A stretch of 64,000 nucleotides of DNA from Bombus terrestris. Taxonomy: Eukaryota > Arthropoda > Insecta > Hymenoptera > Apidae. Location: positions 6,510,001 to 6,574,000 of the forward strand of contig NC_063279.1 of assembly GCF_910591885.1 (NCBI RefSeq), written 5' to 3'. The notes under the pieces are model-generated. The model was not told where the DNA came from. It did no database searches and saw only the letters and a list, made by a program, of their open reading frames with translations. The position numbers and the translations under genes were made by a program. Of the stretch, positions 33,406 to 44,107 are shown piece by piece (position 1 is the first letter of the stretch; the number at the start of each line of letters is the position of its first letter).

Positions 33406-34545
33406 CAGGATGTTCCGCTACAGGTTTCCCAATATTTAAGTGGTGATTCTTGACGTCGAAACTCAAAGAAAAAAATTTCGCCTTCTGCTTTGTTTTTTAG
33501 TTATCGTTAATTAAAAATCGGCCAAAATATCCCCGCAAGTGAGCAAGCCTCCTTACACCGACGAAAGGTGGTCAGCATAAGTACTGGGGCACACAGTGAT
33601 CCTCAATTCGAACGATACATGGGCTGCAGCTTAGCTCGTACAAATCATGGAAGAGAAGAAATGGTGGATTGAACATTAAGCCAGCATACTCGTGGCAATC
33701 CATAAGAACATATCGAAAAGCATCTAATGATAAATCCGACTACAGAGGATTAATGTTTCCTGTTATCCTTCCTAGTGTCCACAGCAAAATGACACTCGCA
33801 CCGCGATTGTCTTGGCCGCGAGTAGCCACAAAAATGCAACAAATTACAACAGATGTTCGACATTTTTTTGTAAACAGAGCGTGGCACCTCTCTTAAAATT
33901 TTACCGTATTGTATCTTCACGTATCCCCAGTAGTAAGAGTCGAGGGGATTTAAATCCAGCCCATCGAGCAGGCCAAGGCACTGTTCTTCTTCGACCGATC
34001 CACCTGTTCCCAAAACAGCTGAGCAAGTACCCTTGCACAGCGTTGATAGAATGTTATGGTGCACCATCCCGCACGAACCATTTCTTAATTCTTGTCGATT
34101 TTTACATGCCCCGAAATGTTAGTTGCGTATATTTGTTAATCCACATTTATTAAAAGTTCCCTCTTCAGTAACTAACATTCTAGCGGGAAAATTGGAATTG
34201 CGTAGGACCTTCCAACTCATTTATTTGCAAACATTTTTTCTTCTTCAATTTTCATGAATATGGTGCAGTATCTTATCTCCCAATTTCGGATCGACCTGAT
34301 CAGTTCGTCCGCCAGGTTTAGCAGGTTTTAAGGTACCGGTATCTCGCAATCGTTGGTCTATATTCCAAAATGTCTTTGCACTGGGCATAGTTCTTTTGCT
34401 ATCAGCCGCACTGTAACAAAAGTGCATGTTTAGTAGCTCTGAAAATGTATACATTTTGTAATAAATATGACGATATAAATAATAAGCGACGCATAGAATT
34501 GCTATACTGCATACAACACTTAACACGCGCACTGCACACATTATA
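33406..34545 (-). mobile_element. Mariner-like transposon relic, longest copy (unit E)
   Basis: The most complete copy of the element upstream of each serpin. On the minus strand the N-terminal part retains a readable stretch including KRTMPSAKTFWNIDQRLRD and TGTLKPAKPGGRTD, typical of the helix-turn-helix region of insect mariner-type transposases. The C-terminal part retains LDLNPLDSYYWGYVK, which corresponds to the SPDLNP.D motif near the catalytic core. Frames are broken in between. Copies in A, B and D lack the N-terminal section (about 34275-34520 here). The left terminal motif is CAGGATGTTCCGCTACAGG; the right end is not recognisable. Confidence 0.75.
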
Positions 34546-35011
34546 CATCCAAGTAATACTCTAACTTGATATTTTCAGTTCTCTGAAACTTCCACGTTGA
34601 CCGTCGGAATGATTTTATTCTTCCAAAACTGTTCTACCCTTTTGCTTCAAAATGCCTAAAACATGACTAGGTAGTAATAGAGAAATCATTCCGAAAGAAA
34701 TATTTCCTATACTTTTTGCCAATGCTTTCACCACCTTCGTATGACTCAGAATTATCCAGGAATTGCAATAATATTTGAGAAGTTCGTTTTGAAAGCAAGA
34801 GTATGGTGATGAGGAAGCGAACAAGCTGTGCACCAGATGTGTTTAAAGAAAGCGGAGATCTATTTTGCACAATCAAAATTCAAACCTTACATAGCAAGAG
34901 ATTTATTATTAAGATTCACAATACAATCTATTTTGCCAGTTTCTAATAGCAATTTGTTACTAAATTGTTTTAGTAATAGGAAGTTTCTGGTTGGTGGCTC
35001 TTGCCCTAACA

Positions 35012-38000
35012 ATGTCAGAAGCAGAGACAAATGTTGAAGCACTGCGCTCCGTTGTAGAAGCTGCAAATCAATTTGGTTCTTCATTATCCCAGGTAAAATA
35101 GTGCAATTTAAAATTTGTTCAAAATACTGCTTATGAAGTGCTTATTCATCCGGTAGATGATTGAAAATGAATAAATTATGAGACACTTGTTGTTTTCAGA
35201 CTGTGATACAACACAATCCTGGCAACCTTATAATGTCCCCTTTAAGTGCAAGTATTGGTCTTGTTATGGCTGCTTGTGGAGCTCGTGAAAACACAGAAGC
35301 CCAGTTTAGAAATGTACTTCATCTACCAACATCAGAGAGTGTTGTCACATCTGGTTATCAGTCACTTATTGATAATCTCAATGTAGGTATCTCTGCCAAC
35401 CAATTACTTTTATTATTTTAATGTATAGCATAAACTATAAATTTATTGATATAAAATAATAAATTTATTATTTTACGCTATATAATATTTTTTTCATGTT
35501 TTAATGTAGAATGTGAAAGACAATAAATTGGCTGTTGCAAATAAAGCCTTCATAGCAACAGATTTAAATTTGAAACCAAGCTACAAAGATTTAACAGAAG
35601 TTTACTTCCGCTCTGCTTCTCAATTGGTAAACTTTACTCATAATAAGGAAGCTGTAAATACTATTAATAGTTGGGCTGAAAAAAATACAAATAATCTCAT
35701 TAAAGAGCTTATAACTCCTGGTTTGTATATATTTATTTTATTCATTACTATGTAAAGAAAATACTATACAAAATTTTGATTGAATGCATTTTAACTTCAA
35801 TATGACTAATCATACTATGTAGTTTTATATTGTTATGAATGTTTTTTATAAACAGATGACATAGATGAGAGAACAAAATTAGTACTTGTCAATGCAATAT
35901 ATTTTAAAGGCCAATGGAAAGATAAGTTCAACCTTAAGTTAACGAGAGATATGCCATTTCATACTAGTAAAGTTGAAGTAAAAAATGTTCCTACAATGTA
36001 TAGACGTGGTAAATACAAATATGGAGACCTCGTAGATTTAAATGCGAAATTCGTTGTAATACCATACAAGGTAAGTTTTGAAGAAAAATGTACTAATGTG
36101 TAAAAAGAAGCTGCTTCTTTGTAAAACTTCGTGAAATACAAAAAGGAGCTAATATATCTTCTAGGGTGACGAATTCAGTATGGTCATAATTCTTCCAAAC
36201 GAAATTGATGGTTTGTCTGATGTCCAGAAAAAATTACAAAATACAAGTTTAACGAACATTCTAAGTCAAGGACATGAGGAAGAAGTGAACTTATGGTTAC
36301 CAAAGTTTAAGATGGAAAGTATGCTTAAACTTAATGATGTCTTAAAAGAGGTATGTATATATAAAGTGTAATTCATGTACAGATAACTATTTCTTGTATT
36401 TTAATTCTTATTTATGTAGATGGGTTTGACTGATGCATTTAGTTATCGCGCTAATTTTTCTGCGACTGCTGATGGTACATTGTATATCAGCCATGTTATC
36501 CAAAAGGCATACATTGAAGTTAACGAAGAAGGAAGTGAAGCTGCCGCTGCTACTGGTAAGTGAATAGACATTCTATGTTATGCAGTTTATATTTAAATTA
36601 AGCAGAATATCACTTTGTACAACTATTAAATATGAAAACATTCAAAAAATAATATAATATGACAAGAAGATTTTTTTCATTTATTTCATACTGCTCTTGC
36701 TTTGTGGCCACAGATTGATTTTCAGCCGTCTCCATATCATTACTTAGCCTAGATATAGGCTAGATATAGCTACTAATTCTAGATATAGAATTAGAAAATA
36801 TTAGTTATATTAGTCATATAGAAAATATTAGTTATATAGAATATTAGTTATATAGAAAATATTAGTTAATAGAATGGTTAGGTAACCGTATTTTCTATGA
36901 GATAATGGCATAATGTACTTAGGAAACTAAAAAAGAAAACGAAGATAAAAATCTTCATTACAATCTTATCATTGGTGGGATTGAAATTAATTGAAAGCAT
37001 GATTAACTTGTATGAAAGAGCATGTGTAGCTAGTTACAATGCGCTTGTATCGTGATTAATTTTTTTTTATTTCGCTGCTTTATAAATTAGAATGCAGTTA
37101 TCTAACTGTATGCATTGTTGATTATGTACTTACATTATACATATGCGTATTTGTATATTTGACAGAACGAGATTCTTCGTAATACTATAATGCAATCGAC
37201 CTTTGATCCAATCTAATTTCGAGGTGAAAGCCAAAAAATCTTTAAATCATGGATGCTTTGCCTTATCGAATCTTATACCCATGTAGAGGTTCTTCGCATA
37301 ATGAGATATGGCTTTACATTTTATTTTTACATATTTTATATTTTATATTCACTTTACACATATTTTATATAATCGTCCATGTGTGAGTATGTCTGTGTGT
37401 ATACAATTTACGTTATGAGTACTTTTAAAAAATTAAGTAGGAATTAAAAAGTAAGCAATCATTAAGCTAAAAAGGCAGAGTATTCATTGAATTATCACAG
37501 TTCCACCAATCTGTGTAATTTGTACTTAATGATTTTGTGGTATGGAATTGATATACAGAAAGCTCCGTTTCGTTCTTACAAATCAACCATAATCAGTAGA
37601 TGAATTCATTCGAGAATTTAATATAATATAGCTAATTCTGTAAACAAAATGTAGCAGCTTCCTTACTAAATGTCATGTTTTATAATATACTTTCAATCTT
37701 AACACGTTCATTATCATCGTCCAAGGAAGAAGTAGCTTCGCACATTCAAAATATCAATATTTAAATAAGGTTCCGTCACAGATATGCGATTGTGAGCCAT
37801 GAGTTCTGGGTAGCTCTTCGTGCCATTACACATGTATGTGTGTTTGACAGTAACGAACGTGTAAATATCTGCTTCACATCGCTCCTCTTGCTCTATTATT
37901 ATTCCTTACAAATTATGTTCCTATAATATGTTTTTGATTCATATGTAATAATATATTAATATATAATTCATACACTCAATATTCATACACTCAAATATAA

Positions 38001-38187
38001 TGTTTGGCGTAATTTTGTTTCAGCTGTCATTGAGTCATATAGAATGGGTGATATACGGCGTCCTGCACGGAAATTCAAAATTGATCAGCCATTCGTTTAT
38101 TATATCATAAAAACTATAAATGATGAAAAGGAAAGTGATATTAGCTTATCATTATTCAGCGGTTCTGTTATCGAACCCAAAATCTAA
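35012..38187 (+). CDS. Serpin E, complete seven-exon gene, P1 Arg (Arg-Met)
   Basis: A serpin of 391 aa. Exons: 35012-35092, 35200-35382, 35510-35720, 35856-36070, 36165-36350, 36420-36555, 38024-38187; phases agree. Start MSEAETNVEALRSVVEAANQ; marks NPGNLIMSPLSASIGLVM, NAIYFKGQWKDKFN and hinge EEGSEAAAAT. The loop AVIESYRMGDIRRPARK puts P1-P1' at Arg-Met; a trypsin-like target is inferred. Terminal exon is family F2 (IDQPFVYYIIK, LFSGSVIEPKI; the usual Cys of LFCGS is Ser here). The last intron is nearly identical to that of D. An F1 exon downstream (38452) is frameshifted. The TATA-like site is lost (ttacatag). Poly(A) signal at 38266-38271. Confidence 0.93.
36748..36890. repeat. Short AT-rich tandem repeat in the last intron of E
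   Basis: Same array as 28290-28430, essentially unchanged, inside a block of about 1.3 kb that is near-identical between D and E. Confidence 0.75.
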
Positions 38188-38265
38188 GAACAGTAGTGCC
38201 ATAATAGTAATATCATAGTAATGTAATAATTAATTCGTGTGCTCCGTAATTATAAGCTTTTCAAT

Positions 38266-38271
38266 AATAAA
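38266..38271 (+). terminator. Poly(A) signal of serpin E
   Basis: AATAAA about 80 bases after the stop; the context has a small deletion relative to the other units. Confidence 0.5.
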
Positions 38272-38451
38272 TGACGATAAATGTGTTGCACTTACTTCCA
38301 ATTTGGATTATTTTGTCCTTATGCCACAAATAATCATAACTTAAAATTATATATATGTTTCGAAAATAAATAAAAAAAATAAATTATCAATATTCTCCTC
38401 TTTTTAAACAACTCTTTTAAATAAAAACAATTTACATAAAATTTATTTCAG

Positions 38452-38599
38452 CAATATTCTTTATTCGTGTTAGTTTTCGTATTCCTCCCCCACTCCGGTG
38501 GTGAGGATCGGTCGACCATTTTTCTACGGTTTTTATAAAAACCAAGCTGAAGATCAAGACATAGTAATGTTATTCAATGGACACGTTAATTGTCCTTAA
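38452..38599 (+). pseudogene. F1-type terminal exon of unit E, frameshifted
   Basis: Has a good acceptor (atttatttcag, ending 38451) and starts like the other F1 exons (IFFIRVSFRIPPP). The strand and C-terminal part are intact in another frame (RPFFYGFYKNQAEDQ, MLFNGHVNCP, stop 38597-38599). From the acceptor to that frame is 49 bases where 3n+2 is needed, so entry from exon 6 meets TGA after 17 codons. It has 5 extra bases relative to the exon at 120. Probably dead; a truncated isoform cannot be excluded. Confidence 0.75.
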
Positions 38600-39894
38600 A
38601 AATATATTATTTTGATATTTGTATTGGATAGAGATTATGTACGGGTATAATCTTGATAGGCAAAAGCCATTCAAAGTAGAAAAAGAAGAATTAAATAAAT
38701 AGATAAAATAAATACGGGAATTATTGGTACCTTATTCGCCCTATGGCTTTCGGTGATTTTTGTATATATTGCAGAAATCAACATTTCCCACTGCAGTGAA
38801 TTCTGCTTACAATTGTGCATCCGTGACAGCATATGCCAGTATTGTTTACTGGCCGCCTGATGGCGGTTAGATTAATTACCACCTAACTCAACATATATAT
38901 AAATAATGTACAAAAGGGAAGAATTAGATTTGGGTTAGACGTTATTTTATTCAGCTGACAACTAATATTAGTACATACGCTGTTACGGATTCACAATTAT
39001 AGGCTGAATTCAATATACTGGCACCGGCTGCTTTTTGCGAGTATATCGGCAACTAAAACCAACTGCCGGTTGTACTATATAGGAAAAAATTGTTCAAAAT
39101 TTGGTTTCTATAACATATTTCAAAATCATCGAAATCGGAAAGGATAGAACGTTTGTACAAATTCTTATATGTATTAATTTTTCATAATTTGTATATGAAT
39201 TTTTAAGCAACATATGGCAAATATATAATGCATGTATAGTTACAGCCGATTCTATTACCAGCCGTACTAAAAGTGTACACTACAAGATGTCGCGAAAGAC
39301 TTGCAGAACATTTTGAATAACTTTTTCCTATACATATAAACGCCGTTCAGGCTTAATTTCCGCAACATTAGGAGGAAACTGCCGGTACCACTCCAATGAA
39401 TTCTGGCTATAATTGCGCGTCTGTGACAGCGTATGCATCAGTATATTTGTAGGACCGACAATTTTTTGCGAATATTTTGAAAGCTAAGGTCGAACAGCGA
39501 TTATATGTATAGCAAAAGTTATTCAGAATCTTATCTCTAACAACATACTCAAAACTCATCGAAGTCGATGAGATGGATGAGCCATCAATAATTACCAAAG
39601 TTATCTTCATTGAGTATGTTACTTGACGTAAATATTGTAATTTATTAATCAGATGTAACATTCCATAAGAGTAAACAATAGACTTAATGTAGCATTATTA
39701 CTAAAAATATCATTTAGTATAAAGGTGCGGAAATAAAAAGTAACTACTTTTCGCAATTTTGTATTTCAAATTAAATGTACCTGCTTTAACAGAAAGTATG
39801 TTAAAATTACTCCGACATTTCTTATTAACATTGCTTTCCTTTTATATTGTTAACGTGTTGTCTCGTATATATAATTTATTATTTTACAATTTTG
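38600..39894. other. Spacer at the 3' end of the array, with dispersed repeats
   Basis: No gene is visible. A diverged copy of the GGTACCGACAG-type repeat lies at about 39020-39150 and an apparently inverted one at about 39260-39390 (gaataactttttcctatacat is the complement of the shared aggaaaaagttattc). Another related piece lies near 39440-39560. Confidence 0.5.
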
Positions 39895-40065
39895 TAGTAG
39901 GGATGCAAGTAATAGGGATGTAATAATCAATCTTATAATTGAAATTCCAAGATTCAGAATCGATCGCCCATTTATCTTCTACATCGTTCTATGTTATAAT
40001 AGAAAGACAGAAATTCTTGAAATCTATCATTATTTACAGGTCACACCAATGAACCGAAAGTTTAA
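39895..40065 (+). pseudogene. Third-type serpin terminal exon relic at the array end
   Basis: After ttttgtag the sequence reads, in one frame, a loop-like stretch then IPRFRIDRPFIFYIV, the strand that follows serpin reactive loops. In a shifted frame it ends GHTNEPKV and TAA (40063-40065), a classic serpin C-terminus. The two halves are out of frame, and the phase from the available acceptors does not fit exon 6 of the paralogues. AATAAA follows at 40115-40120. It differs from both F1 and F2, so it looks like an older terminal exon that decayed. Confidence 0.75.
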
Positions 40066-40650
40066 CGCAAATTAACAATATAAAAGAATTTATTAATATT
40101 ATGTAATTTTGCTGAATAAACTAATCAAGTTGTAACAAATAATATATAATGTATATGATAAAAAGTAATAGAAACTTTAAACAATTTAGTTTACTTAATA
40201 ACGTTCAATAGGAATGATTTTTATCCAATGACTTGCATGATAACTTGAACATGTTGATGAAAGCGTAACAGTAATAAGTGTGGAAAAAGAATATTTTTTG
40301 ACTTAACAAAAGCTTGATTTATTCTTCTCATAAAAACAACTATTGAATAACATAATTGCCTTATCATTAAAGTATCTTTTTTTGTTTTAATTCTGCATCT
40401 TTTATAATTTTTAGAAAAAAAATATATTGCACAATTTACGTAAATTGAATAAATCAAGTATGCACTATATTTCATACTTCAAAGATATTATTCTTTTCTT
40501 ATATTATTAACAAATTGATAAAGAAAATAATACTTTATTTTCTTTTTAGATGGTAATATAATAATAGTTAGGAATGTTTATGAACGTTTTGTTATTTAAC
40601 TACTGTATAAAATGGAAGCAAAGCGAGAAATATATTATTTATTTGTATAA
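40066..40650. other. AT-rich region between the serpin array and the Myb-like gene
   Basis: Holds AATAAA on the + strand (40115-40120) and, on the minus strand, an AATAAA (40638-40643) just after the stop of the Myb-like gene. No gene is seen. Confidence 0.6.
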
Positions 40651-43600
40651 CTAACTTATTACGCAATTTTCTGGTTTTGGGAATTTTATGGAATGTGCAA
40701 TTTCAGTAGATGCAGTACCAGTTGATGTAAGAGAATTTCGACGTGATACAATCGCAGGCATACTAGTAGTAGTATCTAAAAATTCATCATCGTTATCGGA
40801 ATCAGTATCTTTGTCTTTATTGTCTTTCAATTTTCTTGGGATTAAATCATGAATATATTTTTCAATCATCTGTCGATTCTCAGTTGGAAGTGTATTAGGA
40901 TTATTCAACACATATGGCAAGCTATCATTCATTGTTTGTTGTTCTTTAGACATTGTTTCAATACACATACGCTGTAATTCAGCCAACGCCTCATCCATGA
41001 AACGCACGCTCTGTTTACGATCTGATATAACATTGCTATTGAATTCAAGGGGTCTGCACATCTCGCTATTAGAATCCTTTCGCTTTAAATTTTCAGTATT
41101 GGATCTTGTAAAACCTATAGGAAAGTTTGGCTTTTGATTTGTTACGTTGCAAGAAGGACCATATGTTATTTGCTGTTCGTTTATTGGGTCTTCATATTTA
41201 TTTAACATCCAGTCTTGAACATAGTTTTGATCATTTTTTGTTTGAATTTCTTTGGACATAGTTTTAGGTTGCCCCGTTGTGTATAACTCATTATAAAAAG
41301 TTGGAGGTACATTTTGTGTATTAATTTGATGTTTATGTGTATTTGGCTGAACTAAATGCCCAAGGTATTGTTGTCCAGTTTGTCCTCCAGCATCTTTCCA
41401 TCTTCCTGTATTCATTACAAGCTGAGCTAACTGTTGAATTGTTTGTTTGGGTACCATTTGTATGGATGTTTTTTCATGATTACTAGAAATGGTTCCTATT
41501 TTTGCTGGCGTAGACGTATCACAAGGTTCGTCAGGAATGTAAATAGGTTTTATATCGAATTGCCGTAGACGGTCATAACTTTCACCTTGACCCGCCAATA
41601 AATCATCATCGATATCTCTTAATTTTTTTTTATTTATATTTGACATATTAGAACAACTTATAAATTGTTCAGCTGTGCGGCATTCATTCTCTAAAAATGC
41701 CGCAGTTAATATCATTGCTGGTGTGGGTTCTCTTTGAGTAAATAATTTTCTACGTGAATGTAAAGTTTGGCTTATTGTTGCTTCAAGGCGAGCGTTTTCT
41801 ATTTTCTCCTCTAGTTCTTTCTCCATGTTCAAGAAATTTTTAGTTTCAAATATCAACGTTTCTATATCCATGGCTTTCTCCACTTCCCTAGCTATACGTC
41901 TCTCCGCAGACGATTGAGTTCGTGTTTCCCTAGATGTAGTTGTTTGTAAACCTAATCGCTGCTGAGCTTTCACAAAAGGCGATTGTGATACTGGTCCCAA
42001 TTTTGACCATATAGTACCAGGTTTCTTCACTGGACTAGTTAAAGGTGATACTACACCTGGTCTTGTTACTATCGTATTTTGATTAATCAATTCAATGTTC
42101 GAACTTGGTATTGTACAAGGTACACGACAAGGTTTTGGAGGAACTAGATCTAACTTTGGAGGTGCAACACCAGGTCGTGGAGGAGGTACTAAGGATGTTA
42201 TCGTAGGTTCTGGTGGTGGTGGAGGTATTTCGATATCTCCTTCTGAAGTTTGCTTTGTAAGTATAGAAGCATGAACAACTTTTAATAGATCGTCTAAACG
42301 ATTTTCAAGCCTACTTTGACGGTTTCTATCTATGTCTAGAAATTTTGTCACCATATCGTTTTGTGCTGTAAGTATCTGAAATAATACAAAGTTAAAAAAC
42401 AAATCATCTGATTACACGTGCTAATAAGATGAAACAGCGATTTGTACTTTACCTTATTAACAACTTCATTTTGAGAGTTAATGGCACTTAACACGAGTTG
42501 CTCTAATTTCTCAGTTTTCTTTTTTCTTAATGGTACATCCGGGATATTATCTGTATTGACGGTACTATCTTTTGATTTATTATCATTTTCGGATGGAGTT
42601 GGTGAATCTATCAGAAATTCTAACAAGCTATCATCATTATATGTTGCGTTATTTGTAATCACAGAAATCTCAGGATTTTGTACTCTTAATGAGTTTGTAG
42701 TTTGCGTAATTGTATTATAAGTTTTATTTAAATTGGGTGATTTTCCATCACTCTTTGATTGATAGAAAGCATCATTTAAATTTTGAGATACATCTGGTGA
42801 ATAATCTGGGGACAAAGATCCAATTCGTTTTGTATCTTCTACAACAGGTATATGAGCTGAACAATTGCCATATAGCTGTTTGCACATATTTGTTAAAGCC
42901 TGATCTAGCACAGTTTTTCGTGGTTCCTGAGGCATTGCACGATTATTTGTATTTACTAAGTATTGCAACTGATTGTGTTGTTGAATTACATGTTCTACAT
43001 TAGGATTTTGCATTGTCATTGAACTAAGTTGCATTGGTACATTTATAGATTGTGCTGTTAAACCTTGATTTAAATTTTGTAGATTTTGCTCAAGATTTAA
43101 GTTATTCACTAAAATGTTCTGCTTATTGCACATATGATTCTGTTGCAAATTATGCTGCATATTTTCTTGGATTATTTGATTTTGCACATTTTGTACCGTA
43201 TTTTGGAAAGGTATTTCTCCATAATTATAACCTGGTACTAAATTTTGTTTACAATTTACATTTAATGATTCTTCTACTGGAAAAGTATTGCACTGTGTTG
43301 ATTTAACAGCTATCTGAGTTAACTGTTCACCAGTATTGATAGCTACATCCCTTGTTGGAGAAAAGACTCTATAAGGACGTGCTATTATAGTTTCATTTGA
43401 TTCAGGAGAATCAGGATATTCATTTTCACCTATAGGATAATTTATATGTTAAACTTCCTTTAATATATTTAAAATACTATCTAAATAAAAGAATATAATT
43501 CTTACGTCCTAATGTCCATGTAGGTGATAATGCTTCTGTACGATGGAGTGATGGTACAGGCTCTTGAATTTTATGTCTCACTTGCAAATTTTTACTCGTT

Positions 43601-44107
43601 TTTACTTCCTTTGGAGGAGACTTAACATTTATTGTTGCATCTAATGAAAAATAAAAAATTAAATTCTTTAATTATGGTATCCATTAAATAAATATTTATT
43701 ATATACTTCGAACTATTAATTTTGATAACTGAAATAATAAATAATTTAGCAATTTATTTTCAATATGTCTTACCCACAGTATCTATGCCAATAATATTTT
43801 CTTCAATACGTTTATTTTTAAGAACTCTATCAATTGATTCATAATATTGCTCTACACCAGCGCGAGTACCAGCTCGTTTGGCTTCACGGTAACAAACCAA
43901 GACCTGTTTCATTCGTGATCGACATTGTTTACCTGAGACATTATATCCTTTCTTTTTTATATATCGTGCAATATTTTCCCAAACAAGTTGTGGCTTCGAA
44001 GCATAGTCAAGTTGTTTTTGCACTTGCCTATCCGACCACACCGATACTAAGAGCGAAGTACTTTCAGGGGTCCATTTATATTTAATATTGTCTCCAGAAT
44101 CACTCAT
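40651..44107 (-). CDS. Myb/SANT-like domain protein with Q/N-rich and proline-rich regions
   Basis: A four-exon minus-strand gene, 1056 aa: exons 44107-43774, 43640-43506, 43429-42453, 42375-40651, with GT/AG junctions and consistent phases. Residues about 9-95 form a Myb/SANT-like DNA-binding domain of the trihelix kind (YKWTPESTSLLVSVW, KQCRSRMKQVLVCYREAK). The middle is rich in Gln and Asn (about residues 200-290). The region encoded at 42140-42240 is proline-rich (IPPPPPEPTITSLVPPPRP). A charged, probably helical stretch (MEKELEEKIENARLEATIS) follows. A nuclear DNA-binding role is inferred from the domain only; I do not recognise the gene. An upstream in-frame codon at 44176 (MYPSSY) is an alternative start. 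Confidence 0.85.
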
